DNA of 64,000 bases from JAGVSR01 sp964589785. Lineage in GTDB: Bacteria; Pseudomonadota; Alphaproteobacteria; Rhizobiales; Hyphomicrobiaceae. Both the position numbers and the translations under genes were made by a program. Positions 1 to 10,111 of this stretch are shown in pieces. Each line of letters starts with the position of its first letter. The first letter of the stretch is position 1. The stretch is taken from contig CAZPUQ010000001.1 of assembly GCA_964589785.1 (NCBI GenBank), positions 434,001-498,000 on the forward strand, in the 5' to 3' direction. The notes beneath the pieces are model-generated. The model did not search any database. It saw only the letters and a list, made by a program, of their open reading frames with translations, and was not told the DNA's origin.

Positions 1-171
1 GGCATCGAAACGGAGATGCATCGCCGCTCGCTGCCGCTCGTGGCCGACCCGGCCGAGACGCTCGATCCCGCCCGCGATACGGCGGCCGCCGGAGAGCCGA
101 GCCTGCCGCCGGCGCCGGACGTGCCGACCGGCATTCCGGCCCTGCCGGGTGCCGTCGAGCGCCTGCCGTGA
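1..171 (+). CDS. C-terminal end of an unidentified protein (cut by window start)
   Basis: An open frame enters from the left edge and stops at TGA 169-171, leaving the last 56 residues. The visible tail is rich in Pro, Ala and Asp with no recognisable domain, so it is probably a disordered C-terminus. No function can be proposed. The frame is supported by GC-rich third positions and by the absence of another convincing frame here. The 183 nt to the next gene contain a TATATAAAG at 251-259 that stands out in this GC-rich DNA but has no well-spaced -35 box. Confidence 0.55.
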   Translation, partial: GIETEMHRRSLPLVADPAETLDPARDTAAAGEPSLPPAPDVPTGIPALPGAVERLP

Positions 172-354
172 CGCGGCGGCTGCGACGCGACGCGCTTGGC
201 GCCGCACGTCCGGGTTGACGCGCCTCCTGGCGCCGGAGGGGGCTTTGGCGTATATAAAGAAGAACGGCAAGCGAACGTTCCGGGTCGTCGGGCTTGTGGA
301 GGCAACAGGGCTTCCGCAGGGCGGTCCCGGTTTCATTTTTGCGGAGTGGATGCC

Positions 355-1746
355 ATGGCGGCAAACTGGTCCCCGGAGAGCTGGCGGTCGAAACCGATCG
401 TTCAGGTCCCGGACTATCCCGATGCGAAGGCCCTCGCCGACGCGGAGGCGAGACTGGAGACATTCCCGCCGCTGGTCTTCGCCGGCGAGGCGCGGGAGCT
501 GAAGAAGTCTCTGGCCCAGGTCGCGGCCGGCGACGGTTTCCTGCTGCAGGGCGGCGATTGCGCCGAAAGCTTCCTCGAGCACCGGGCCGACAACATCCGC
601 GACTTCTTCCGCGTCTTCCTGCAGATGGCGGTCGTCTTGACCTATGCCGGCGGCAGTCCCGTCGTGAAGGTCGGCCGGCTCGCGGGACAGTTCGCCAAGC
701 CCCGTTCCTCGCCGACCGAGAAAAGGGGCGAGGTGGAATTGCCGAGCTATCGCGGCGATATCATCAACGGGCCCGAGTTCACGGCTGAAGCCCGTATTCC
801 CGATCCGCAACGCCAGATCGAGGCCTACCGCCAGGCGGCGGCCACGCTCAATCTGATCCGTGCGTTCGCCACCGGCGGATACGCGGACCTGGAGCGCGTG
901 CACCAGTGGAACATGGGCTTCGTGAAGGACAGCCCGCAGGGGCATCGCTATCAGGAGCTCGCCGACCGCATCACCGAGACGCTCGGCTTCATGCGTGCCT
1001 GCGGGATTACGAGCGAGAACACGCCGCAGTTGCGCGCGACGAGCTTCTACACGAGCCACGAGGCGCTCCTGCTCGGCTACGAGCAGGCGCTGACGCGGCG
1101 CGATTCGACGAGCGGGGACTGGTATGCCACGAGCGGACACATGCTCTGGATCGGCGACCGCACGCGCCAGCCCGATCATGCGCATGTCGAGTACTTCCGC
1201 GGCATCCGGAACCCGATCGGCCTCAAGTGCGGCCCGTCGCTGGAGCCGGACGGCCTCCTGAAGCTCATCGAGACGCTCGACCCGAAGAACGAGCCGGGCC
1301 GCCTGACGCTCATCTGCCGCTTCGGCCACGACAAGGTGGAGAAGCACCTGCCGAAGCTCATCCGCGCGGTGGAGAAGGCCGGGCGCAAGGTCGTCTGGTC
1401 GTGCGATCCGATGCACGGCAACACGATCTCGGCCGCGACGGGCTTCAAGACGCGCCCCTTCGACCGCATCCTGAAGGAGGTGGAGGTGTTCTTCGACGTC
1501 CACCGCGCCGAGGGGACGCACGCGGGCGGCATCCATGTGGAGATGACGGGCCAGAACGTGACCGAGTGCACGGGCGGCGCCACGGCCATCTCGGAGGCCG
1601 ATCTGCAGGACCGCTACCACACGCACTGCGATCCGCGTCTCAATGCCGACCAGGCGCTGGAGCTCGCTTTCCTCGTCGCCGAGCGCATGAAGCTCGAGCG
1701 GCAGGCGCGCGGGGGACAGGCCGAGCCCGTGCAGGCGGCGGAGTAG
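355..1746 (+). CDS. aroF: 3-deoxy-7-phosphoheptulonate synthase, class II (plant type)
   Basis: DAHP synthase condenses phosphoenolpyruvate and erythrose 4-phosphate, the first step of the shikimate pathway, in the cytoplasm. The 463-residue length and motifs fit the class II (AroAII) family: LQGGDCAESF near residue 64 with the metal-binding Cys, KVGRLAGQFAKPRS near 105, SCDPMHGNT near 349 and HVEMTGQNVTECTGG near 395. ATG 355 is chosen because the classic MAANWSPESW N-terminus begins there and GGAG lies about 10 nt upstream; the frame stays open further upstream but that part is unlike the family. It is a single-gene unit ended by a strong terminator at 1779-1811. Feedback regulation cannot be read from the sequence. 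Confidence 0.95.
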   Translation: MAANWSPESWRSKPIVQVPDYPDAKALADAEARLETFPPLVFAGEARELKKSLAQVAAGDGFLLQGGDCAESFLEHRADNIRDFFRVFLQMAVVLTYAGGSPVVKVGRLAGQFAKPRSSPTEKRGEVELPSYRGDIINGPEFTAEARIPDPQRQIEAYRQAAATLNLIRAFATGGYADLERVHQWNMGFVKDSPQGHRYQELADRITETLGFMRACGITSENTPQLRATSFYTSHEALLLGYEQALTRRDSTSGDWYATSGHMLWIGDRTRQPDHAHVEYFRGIRNPIGLKCGPSLEPDGLLKLIETLDPKNEPGRLTLICRFGHDKVEKHLPKLIRAVEKAGRKVVWSCDPMHGNTISAATGFKTRPFDRILKEVEVFFDVHRAEGTHAGGIHVEMTGQNVTECTGGATAISEADLQDRYHTHCDPRLNADQALELAFLVAERMKLERQARGGQAEPVQAAE

Positions 1747-1778
1747 GGCCGGGTCTCAGCGGGGTCTCGCCAATCGTC

Positions 1779-1811
1779 ACGCCGCCGGCCGGTCAGGCCG
1801 GCGGCGTTTTC
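1779..1811 (+). terminator. rho-independent terminator of the DAHP synthase gene
   Basis: A perfect 12-bp stem (1779-1790 with 1796-1807) closes a 5-nt loop, GGTCA, and is followed by TTTT at 1807-1810. It lies 33 nt after the DAHP synthase stop. The TCA in the loop (1793-1795) is also the stop codon of the convergent permease gene, so the two genes share this element. Confidence 0.85.
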
Positions 1812-3124
1812 GTGTTTTGCCCGAGGAGCCAGTAGATCGCCAGAATGCCGGCGATCAGAACGCCGGCGATGAGCGGCGCCTTGATGTCGCTGGAGGCGAC
1901 GCGCACGAGGATGAGGCCGACGCACAATAGGCAGCCGACGAGCGGGACGAAGAGGGGCAGCTCGAAGTGGCCCTCCGGTTCGCCGGGCCGCCGCTTCAGC
2001 ACGACGAGCGAGGCGTTCACGATGGCGAAGGCGAAGAGCAGCAGCAAGACCGTCGCCGCGGCGAGGTCGCGGATGCCGGCCGAGAGCATGAGCGGGGCGA
2101 GGACGGCGAGGAGGATGAGGACCGCGATGTGCGGCGTGTGACGGGTCGCGTGCACGCGCCCGACCGAGGCCGGCAGCAGGCCCTGGCGCGACATGCCGTA
2201 GAGCATGCGCGAGGCCGTCACGTAGTTGACGAGCGCGGTATTGCCGACGGCGAACATGGTGATCGCGATGAGTGCGATGGCGGGAAACGCCGGGGCCGCA
2301 GTCTCCATGACGGCGGCGAGCGGCGCCGGCGCGGCGGCAAGCTCGTGATAGGGCACGACGGAGACCGCACTGATGGCGACGGCGATATAGAGAACCGTGG
2401 CAAGCAGCATGGCGGAGACGAGCGCAACGGGGATCGTCCGCTCCGGGTCCTTCACTTCCTCCGCGACGTTGTAGGTATCCTCGAAGCCGATGAAGGCGAA
2501 GAAGGCGAGGATCGATCCCTGCAGGATGAGGAAGGCGGTGCCGGCGTCCGCCTTCTCGGCCGGCACCTCGAAATAGTCGACGCTGCCCCAGTAGCTGATC
2601 CCCACGGCAATGACGAGGAGGAGACCCGCCGCCTCGACGAGCGTGCACAGCACGTTCACCCACATGCTCTCGCGGATGCCGCGGAAAACGATGCCGGCCA
2701 TGATGAACAGAAAGCCGAGCGCCAGCACCTCGACCGGCACCTGCTCCGTGCCGAGGGCCTGGGCGAGGTTGGCCGCGAACACGCGCGACTGGGTGGCGAC
2801 CGAGGTGAGGCCCGAGCAGACGAGCGCCAGCCCGACCAGGAACGAGATCGCCGGCAGCCCGAAGGCGCGCTCGCAGACGTAGGCCGCGCCCCCTGCCCGC
2901 GGATAGCGCGAGCCGAGGGACGCATAGGTGAGTGCGGTCAGGAGCGCGGCGCACAGCGCGGCGAGGAACGAGAGCCACACGGCGTTGCCGACGACGCCTG
3001 CGGTCTGGCCGATCAGGCCGTAGATCCCCGAGCCCAGCATGCTCCCGAGGGCATAGAGGGTGAGCTGGACGGGGCCTATGGCACGCTTGAGCCGTGGCGG
3101 GTCTGTGTCGTGCGAGGCGCTCAA
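1793..3124 (-). CDS. APC-superfamily amino acid permease
   Basis: A 443-residue integral membrane protein with about 12 hydrophobic segments. The first helix carries GSMLGSGIYG (about residues 27-36), the APC consensus for substrate backbone binding, and the loop EVKDPERTIP is also typical. It probably moves amino acids or polyamines across the inner membrane; the substrate cannot be read from sequence. No ATG gives a sensible N-terminus, so TTG 3124 is chosen. It has GGGGAG 9 nt upstream and is followed by a short polar tail before helix 1. The frame stays open far upstream, antisense to nadE and gltX, which is a GC-rich shadow. The gene ends inside the loop of the opposing terminator. Confidence 0.88.
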   Translation of the reverse strand: MSASHDTDPPRLKRAIGPVQLTLYALGSMLGSGIYGLIGQTAGVVGNAVWLSFLAALCAALLTALTYASLGSRYPRAGGAAYVCERAFGLPAISFLVGLALVCSGLTSVATQSRVFAANLAQALGTEQVPVEVLALGFLFIMAGIVFRGIRESMWVNVLCTLVEAAGLLLVIAVGISYWGSVDYFEVPAEKADAGTAFLILQGSILAFFAFIGFEDTYNVAEEVKDPERTIPVALVSAMLLATVLYIAVAISAVSVVPYHELAAAPAPLAAVMETAAPAFPAIALIAITMFAVGNTALVNYVTASRMLYGMSRQGLLPASVGRVHATRHTPHIAVLILLAVLAPLMLSAGIRDLAAATVLLLLFAFAIVNASLVVLKRRPGEPEGHFELPLFVPLVGCLLCVGLILVRVASSDIKAPLIAGVLIAGILAIYWLLGQNTKTPPA

Positions 3125-3289
3125 CGGCTCATTCTCCCCATCCCCGTTCCGGCCCAGTTCAAGCTCTGGCCGGCCCAATCCTAATGTTCCCCGCGAACCG
3201 CCGGCCCGGAGGTTTCCCGCTCGGCAACCTAATGGGATTTGTGGCAGGATGAACCGTCTTTTTGGACGAGGCCGTGTCGAGGTCGTGCC

Positions 3290-3436
3290 ATGCTCCGGTC
3301 CGCCGCTCTCGCCGTGATGCTCATGTGCGCTGTCGTCGCGGCGGCGATGCCTCCCCACCGCATCCAGGACGGCAGCGCCGACGTGTGCTGGGATCCGGAC
3401 ATGGAGTTTCCCGTGCCGTGCGAGGACGATGAGTAA
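3290..3436 (+). CDS. small exported protein, 48 aa, unknown function
   Basis: A 48-residue frame starts at ATG 3290 with GAGGTC 8 nt upstream. It has a signal-peptide-like hydrophobic run (residues 4-19) and then a short acidic segment with two cysteines, in VCWDP and PVPCEDDE. The mature peptide would be about 28 residues and could form one disulfide in the periplasm. It sits alone between the divergent permease and nadE. I do not recognise a family. The signal-like start, a clear ribosome site and the Cys pair argue that it is real. Confidence 0.5.
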   Translation: MLRSAALAVMLMCAVVAAAMPPHRIQDGSADVCWDPDMEFPVPCEDDE

Positions 3437-3490
3437 GGCCGCCGCCACTCGCCAGTGGACCCCGGCCACGGGCCGCCGTAAAAGCCGCGC

Positions 3491-5242
3491 ATGACCGGAC
3501 CTCTCTCGACCCTGAAGATCGCGCTCGCGCAGCTCAATCCCGTCGTCGGCGACATCGCCGGCAACGTCGGCCGCATCCGCGCCGCGCGGGCGGAAGCTCA
3601 CCGCTCGGGCGCTGATCTCGTCGTCTTCCCCGAGCTGTTCGTCACCGGCTATCCGCCGGAGGACCTCGTGCTGAAACCGGCCTTTCAGGAGGCCGCGCGC
3701 CGGGCCGTCGAGGACCTGGCCGGCAGCATGGGACCGGGGCCCGCCGTCTTGACGGGCACGGTCTGGACGGAGACGGCTCTGGACAAGACGCGCGTCTACA
3801 ACGCGGTCGCGCTCCTCGACGCGGGTAAGGTGCAGGCCGTGCGCACCAAGGTCGAGCTGCCCAACTACGGCGTGTTCGACGAGCTGCGCGTCTTCACGCC
3901 GGGGCCGCTGCCGGGTCCGATCATGTTCAAGGGCGTTCGCCTCGGCGTGCCGATCTGCGAGGACATCTGGCAGGAGCAGGTCTGCGAGTGCCTCGCCGAA
4001 TGCGGCGCGGAGATCCTGATCTCGCCCAATGGCTCGCCCTTCGACTGGCCCAAGCCCGACCAGCGCATGAACGTCGCCGTCGCGCGCATCACGGGCTGCG
4101 GCCTGCCGCTCGCCTATCTTAATCTTGTCGGCGGGCAGGACGAGCTCGTCTTCGACGGCGCCTCCTTCGTGCTCAACGCCGACTGCTCGCTCGCCGTGCA
4201 GATGCCGGCCTGGGAGGAGGCGATCGTCCTCACCGAGTGGACGCGGGACGCGGCAGGCTGGCGGTGCGCCACCGGAGAGCGCGCGCTTCTCGCCTCGGGC
4301 GAGGCCGCCGCCTACAGCGCCTGCGTGCTGGGCCTGCGCGACTATGTCGGCAAGAACGGCTTTCCGGGCGTCGTGCTGGGATTGTCGGGCGGCATCGATT
4401 CCGCCCTCGTCGCGGCGATCGCGGTCGATGCGCTCGGCGCGGAGCGCGTGCACGCCGTCATGCTGCCCTACCGCTATACCTCGCCGGAAAGCCTCGAGGA
4501 CGCGGCCCGTTGCGCGAGCGCGCTCGGCATCGCCTATGAGATCGTGCCGATCGGCCCTCCGGTCGACGGGTTCTCGGACGCGCTTGCAGGCCTGTTCGCC
4601 GGCCGCGCGGCGGACATCACGGAGGAGAATTTGCAGAGCCGGACGCGCGGCACCATCCTGATGGCCATCTCCAACAAGCTCAACCTCATGGTCCTGACGA
4701 CGGGCAACAAGAGCGAGATGTCGGTCGGCTACGCCACGCTGTACGGCGACATGAACGGCGGCTTCAATCCCATCAAGGATCTCTACAAGGGCGAGGTCTA
4801 TCGCCTGTCGCGCTGGCGCAATGCGCATGTGCCGAAGGGCGGCATGGGACCGGGCGGCGTCGTCATCCCCGAGCGCATTTTGACCAAGGCGCCGACGGCG
4901 GAGCTGCGCCCCGACCAGACGGACCAGGACAGCCTGCCGCCTTACGACGTGCTCGACGACATCCTGTTCTGCCTCGTGGAGAAGGAGATGCCGCTCGGCG
5001 AGGTCGTGGCGCGCGGGCATGACCGGGCGACGGTCGAGAAGGTCGAGCGGCTGCTCTATCTCGCCGAGTACAAGCGGCGCCAGGCGGCGCCGGGCGTGAA
5101 GATTTCCTCGCGCAACTTCGGTCGCGACCGGCGGTATCCGATCACCAACCGCTTCCGCGAGCGGGATGCGCCTGCCGTCTCCGCCGATGCCGGACACATG
5201 AGGATCGCGGCGCCGCGCGCCGACAGCGGCGAGGTATCCTGA
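3491..5242 (+). CDS. nadE: glutamine-dependent NAD+ synthetase
   Basis: NadE makes NAD+ from deamido-NAD+, ATP and ammonia, the last step of NAD biosynthesis. This 583-residue enzyme has the two-domain glutamine-dependent form. The N-terminal nitrilase-fold amidase carries FPELFVTGYPPEDL (catalytic Glu), RTKVELPNYGVFDE (Lys) and VPICEDIW (nucleophile Cys, near residue 157). The C-terminal ATP-pyrophosphatase domain has the P-loop LGLSGGIDSALVAA near residue 296 and TTGNKSEMSVGY. ATG 3491 gives the standard start of the amidase domain. gltX follows after 12 nt, so the two are probably co-transcribed. Confidence 0.96.
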   Translation: MTGPLSTLKIALAQLNPVVGDIAGNVGRIRAARAEAHRSGADLVVFPELFVTGYPPEDLVLKPAFQEAARRAVEDLAGSMGPGPAVLTGTVWTETALDKTRVYNAVALLDAGKVQAVRTKVELPNYGVFDELRVFTPGPLPGPIMFKGVRLGVPICEDIWQEQVCECLAECGAEILISPNGSPFDWPKPDQRMNVAVARITGCGLPLAYLNLVGGQDELVFDGASFVLNADCSLAVQMPAWEEAIVLTEWTRDAAGWRCATGERALLASGEAAAYSACVLGLRDYVGKNGFPGVVLGLSGGIDSALVAAIAVDALGAERVHAVMLPYRYTSPESLEDAARCASALGIAYEIVPIGPPVDGFSDALAGLFAGRAADITEENLQSRTRGTILMAISNKLNLMVLTTGNKSEMSVGYATLYGDMNGGFNPIKDLYKGEVYRLSRWRNAHVPKGGMGPGGVVIPERILTKAPTAELRPDQTDQDSLPPYDVLDDILFCLVEKEMPLGEVVARGHDRATVEKVERLLYLAEYKRRQAAPGVKISSRNFGRDRRYPITNRFRERDAPAVSADAGHMRIAAPRADSGEVS

Positions 5243-5254
5243 GGCCGAGACCCC

Positions 5255-6628
5255 ATGACTCCGCTGACCCCGCACCTGCGTTTCGCGCCGAGCCCCACAG
5301 GCTACCTGCACTTCGGCAACCTGCGCACCGCCCTGCTGAACTATCTGTTCGCCCGCAAGCACGGCGGCACGTTCCTGCTGCGCCTCGACGACACCGACCG
5401 CGAGCGCTCGACGGACGCCTTCGCCGCCCAGATCCGCGCGGACCTTAAGTGGCTCGGACTGGCCTGGGACCACGAGGCGCGCCAGTCCGACCGCACCGCG
5501 CGCTACGAGGCCGCCGCCGCCGCTCTCAAGGCCGCGGGCCGGCTCTATCCCTGCTACGAGACGGCGGACGAGCTGGAGCGGCGGCGCAAGCGCCAGCTCG
5601 CCGGCGGCCGTCCGCCCATCTACGACCGGGCCGCGCTGAAACTCGGGCTTGAGGACCGGGCGCGCCACCAGTCCGAAGGGCGCACGCCGCACTGGCGGTT
5701 CCGGCTCGCCAACACGACGGACCCGGCCTCCCTTGCGCCCGAGCACATCGGCGTCGCCTGGGACGATCTCATCCGCGGCCACCAGACGGTCGATCTCGGC
5801 TCGCTGTCCGACCCGGTCCTCATCCGCGCCGACGGGACGTTCCTCTATACCTTCACGAGCGTCGTCGACGACATCGACTTCGCCATCACGCATGTCATCC
5901 GCGGCGAGGATCACGTCACCAACACCGGCGTGCAGATCGATCTCTTCCGCGCGCTTGGCTCCGATGCTCCGGCCTTCGCCCACCACGCGCTGCTGACAGC
6001 CGGCGGCGATCTCAAGATGTCGAAGCGTTCCGGCGATCTAGCCCTGGCGGGCAGCCGCGACCTGGAGCCGATGGCGGTGGCAAGCTACGTGGCTCTCATC
6101 GGCACCTCGGATGCCATCGAGCCCGTGCATACAATGGATGAGCTGGCGCAGCGCCTCGACCTGGCGCACGTCTCGACGTCGGCGGCGCGGTTCGACCTCG
6201 AGGATTTGCGTGCGCTCAATGCCCGCTACCTGCACGCGACGCCCTACGCCGAGGTCGCCGACCGCTTGCACGCCATCTGCCCCGGGGCGGGCGAAGCGTT
6301 CTGGCTCGCCGTGCGCGGCAACGTCACCGTGCTCGCCGACGCGCGGCAGTGGTTCGACGTCGTGGCGGGCGAGGTGACACCGGTCGTCGAGGATGCGGCT
6401 CTGCTAGCCAAGGCCGCCGACCTGCTGCCGGCCGAGCCGTGGTCGGAGGCGACCTGGGGCGCGTGGACCGATGCGGTGAAGGCCGCCACCGGCGCCAAGG
6501 GCAAGGCGCTGTTCCATCCGCTGCGGCTGGCGCTGACCGGGCGCGCGAGCGGGCCCGAGCTGAAGCTGCTGCTGCCGCTGATCGGCCGCGCCAAGGTGCG
6601 GGCGCGCCTGTCGGGAAGCGTGGCCTAG
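5255..6628 (+). CDS. gltX: glutamyl-tRNA synthetase
   Basis: Class I aminoacyl-tRNA synthetase charging tRNA-Glu, and in bacteria without GlnRS also tRNA-Gln. The 457-residue protein shows the HIGH-region motif PSPTGYLHFGNLRTALLNY (residues 12-30) and KMSKR at about 254-258. Many alphaproteobacteria carry two gltX copies and this compact one could be either, which cannot be settled from one window. The start ATG 5255 has GAGG about 11 nt upstream. The stop TAG at 6626-6628 overlaps the stop of the convergent DUF2865 gene within one CTAG palindrome. Confidence 0.95.
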   Translation: MTPLTPHLRFAPSPTGYLHFGNLRTALLNYLFARKHGGTFLLRLDDTDRERSTDAFAAQIRADLKWLGLAWDHEARQSDRTARYEAAAAALKAAGRLYPCYETADELERRRKRQLAGGRPPIYDRAALKLGLEDRARHQSEGRTPHWRFRLANTTDPASLAPEHIGVAWDDLIRGHQTVDLGSLSDPVLIRADGTFLYTFTSVVDDIDFAITHVIRGEDHVTNTGVQIDLFRALGSDAPAFAHHALLTAGGDLKMSKRSGDLALAGSRDLEPMAVASYVALIGTSDAIEPVHTMDELAQRLDLAHVSTSAARFDLEDLRALNARYLHATPYAEVADRLHAICPGAGEAFWLAVRGNVTVLADARQWFDVVAGEVTPVVEDAALLAKAADLLPAEPWSEATWGAWTDAVKAATGAKGKALFHPLRLALTGRASGPELKLLLPLIGRAKVRARLSGSVA

Positions 6629-7740
6629 GGCGTCGTCACGGTCTCGGATGCCCAGCCCGGACCGGCCGCGCTGTCGGCCGTCGTGGTCGCCGGCGCGGGA
6701 CCGGTCCCGGTCGCGGGAGCCGGTGTGACGGCGCCCTGCCGCGCCGGCCCCGCCGCGCCCGGCGTGCCGGCGTTGAATTCCTCCGCCTTGCACGAGCAGC
6801 CGGCAACGTACTCCTTGCGGTAGCGGAAGGCCGTCTTCATCGACGTGTAAGGCGTGTTCGTCTGCGCGCCGACCATCTGCTCCACCGAGCCACCGGGGTT
6901 CTGATGGTAGAAGAGCTCCGTCGGCGCCGCACACTTCGACTGGCAGACCTCCGCGTCGCGCTCGAAGTGGTTCGGCAGTGTGGAGAAGCTGACCGGGAAA
7001 TAGTAGCCGTCGCACAGGCGCACGCACACGGTGCGATAGGTGGCGTAGGGCAGGTTCGAGTATGAATTGCCGAAGCCGCCGCCGCCGGTCCCCTCGTCCT
7101 GCCACAACGAAGAGTACGGGTTGGCGTCGTTGCGTCGCGCCTGCTGCTGATAGGTGGAGCCGCAGTTGTTGCGCGCCAGCTCGCGCACGATCTCGTCCGT
7201 ATAGGAGCGGCCCATGGAGGCGATGAGCTGGCTGCGCTGGATCTCGAGGTCGGCCTTCTGGCGGCGCAGGCTCTCGGTCTCGCGCGAAAGGTCGACGCAC
7301 TTGCGCGTGTTGCGCAGCGTCTTGGAGAACAGGAAGTAGTCATAGCAGTTCGACCGCTCGAGCGTGCTCGCCGACTGGCGGTATTGCTGCTCGACCTGGC
7401 GGAGCTGGTTCTCGACCATCGGGACGAGATCGCGCGACTGGCCGCCGGCCTGCGTCTCCTGCACCAGGCGCTGCTCCAGTTGCAGGCAGACGGGGGACCG
7501 GCCGCCGCTGCCCGCCGGAGGCGGGACAGGCCGGGCGGCCGGCTCCGGTGGTGGCCGCCAGACGGGCGGCGGCTGCTCCACAGGCTTGCGCTCGGGCGGC
7601 GACTCCCAGGGCCAGGAGAACTGGGCCGAGGCCGCTCCGGATGCGACGGCGAGCGCGGCAAGCGCCAGCGCGCCCACACGCGCGACGCCGCCCGTACGCA
7701 GATGGAGTTTGCCGGATTTGGCTTGCCTGCTCGTCATCAC
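6625..7740 (-). CDS. DUF2865 family exported protein
   Basis: A 371-residue protein with an N-terminal signal sequence ending near ASAQ (about residue 40), then a Pro-rich linker, a helical segment with CVDLSRETESLRRQKADL, and a Cys-rich C-terminal region. That region contains VCVRLCDGYYFPVS, FERDAEVCQSKC and YVAGCSCKAEE, the hallmark of DUF2865, a family common in Rhizobiales. Even-numbered cysteines after a signal peptide suggest disulfides in the periplasm or envelope. The role is unknown. It is convergent with gltX and divergent from cysS. The C-terminal 60 residues are Ala/Pro/Thr-rich and probably disordered. Confidence 0.85.
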   Translation of the reverse strand: MMTSRQAKSGKLHLRTGGVARVGALALAALAVASGAASAQFSWPWESPPERKPVEQPPPVWRPPPEPAARPVPPPAGSGGRSPVCLQLEQRLVQETQAGGQSRDLVPMVENQLRQVEQQYRQSASTLERSNCYDYFLFSKTLRNTRKCVDLSRETESLRRQKADLEIQRSQLIASMGRSYTDEIVRELARNNCGSTYQQQARRNDANPYSSLWQDEGTGGGGFGNSYSNLPYATYRTVCVRLCDGYYFPVSFSTLPNHFERDAEVCQSKCAAPTELFYHQNPGGSVEQMVGAQTNTPYTSMKTAFRYRKEYVAGCSCKAEEFNAGTPGAAGPARQGAVTPAPATGTGPAPATTTADSAAGPGWASETVTTP

Positions 7741-8087
7741 TCTGCCGGGATCACTCTGGCGGGGCCGACCACAAGGGGTTCCTGCCGGTATCCTTCAAGT
7801 CTTTGATCCGTCCCGACTATGGCATAGGCGCGCAATGGGGAGCAAATGCGGCGCCGGGCCTGTGGGGAAGTGCTGTGGCGGTTCGCTTGCTTGACGCCGC
7901 GGGCCCGCCGCCGCATAAGCACGGACATGGCAACGCGCAACTCTCAACACGCCGTAAACGACTGTTGCGGCATCATCATTTCGGGCCACTCCATCTCGGC
8001 CTAGTCAATCGGGCCGGCCGCGCGACCTCGTCTTTTCCTTGCCGCAAGACAGAAGTCAGCCCCGCCGGTGAAGAGGGGCGTCTTTTC
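7741..8087. other. divergent intergenic region between the DUF2865 gene and cysS
   Basis: No coding frame here is convincing. Close to cysS, GCCCC 8059-8063 can pair with GGGGC 8075-8079 around an 11-nt loop. The right arm is the only good Shine-Dalgarno (GAGGGG) of cysS, about 9 nt before its ATG, and TCTTTT follows. It could be a weak translation-masking hairpin. The stem has only 5 bp, so this is tentative. No T-box or clear promoter was recognised. Confidence 0.3.
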
Positions 8088-9469
<1,382 letters not shown>

Positions 9470-9473
<4 letters not shown>

Positions 9474-9994
9474 GCGTCCGCTCTGAGACCGGCCACCCGC
9501 TGCGACCCTTCCTGCCCGGCGACACGCTCGCCCTGCGCGAGCTCTTTGCCGCCAGCGTCGAGGAGCTGACGCAGGAGGACTATGACGAGGATCAGCGCGC
9601 CGCCTGGGTCGCGGTCGCGGAGGACGCGGAGGCATTCCGCTCTCGCCTGGAGCAGGCAACCACCCTCCTCGTCGAGGTCGACGGCGAGCCGGCCGGGTTT
9701 GCTTCGCTGAAGGACAACACGATCCTCGACATGCTCTACGTTCACCCCTATCACGCGGGGACCGGCATCGGGACGGCGCTGTGCGACGCCCTGGAGACCA
9801 TAGCGAAGGCCCGGGGCGCGGTGGCCATCACGGCGGAGGCCTCCGAAACGTCCGTCATGTTCTTCGAGGATCGCGGCTACGAGGCGCTGCAGCGCAACTC
9901 GGTCGAGCGCCTCGGCGAGTGGCTGACGACGACGACCATGCGCAAGACGCTCAAGGATGAAGACGGCGAGGACGGCGATGACAGGAAAGCCTGA
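9470..9994 (+). CDS. GNAT family N-acetyltransferase
   Basis: A 174-residue GNAT-fold acetyltransferase that would move acetyl from acetyl-CoA to an unknown amine. Motif A is visible as DMLYVHPYHAGTGIGTALC (about residues 84-102), with the acetyl-CoA pyrophosphate loop HAGTGIG, and motif B as SVMFFEDRGYEAL. It is translationally coupled to cysS by an ATGA overlap. The C-terminus is acidic and overlaps the next small gene by 17 nt. A role in protein or small-molecule acetylation is possible but no substrate is indicated. Confidence 0.85.
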
Positions 9995-10109
9995 CGGAGA
10001 CGATACCGGCCCGCCCTTCGCGCGGCACCGGACCTATTATGTGATCCTGAAAATCGCGGTGCTGGCGGCAGCCGTGCTCCTCGGTCTCAAGGTCGCGGGC
10101 CTGTGGTGA
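9978..10109 (+). CDS. small single-pass membrane protein, 43 aa
   Basis: A 43-residue frame starts at ATG 9978 inside the end of the acetyltransferase gene and stops 2 nt before the ATG of citramalate synthase. A polar N-terminal half with a positive patch (FARHRTYY) precedes one hydrophobic helix (about residues 22-42) ending in LW. Tight packing in the cysS-acetyltransferase-cimA run and a typical membrane-anchor profile support it. GACGGCGAGGACGGCG upstream offers a ribosome site. Family and function unknown. Confidence 0.55.
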   Translation: MTGKPDGDDTGPPFARHRTYYVILKIAVLAAAVLLGLKVAGLW

Positions 10110-10111
10110 GC

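Noticed and set aside
196..354. Extension of the DAHP synthase frame upstream of ATG 355
   Set aside because: The added residues are unlike the family and include promoter-like AT-rich DNA.
1793..5986. A 1397-residue minus-strand frame spanning the permease and the antisense of nadE and gltX
   Set aside because: Only the permease part (to 3124) is protein-like; the rest mirrors nadE and gltX codons in GC-rich DNA.
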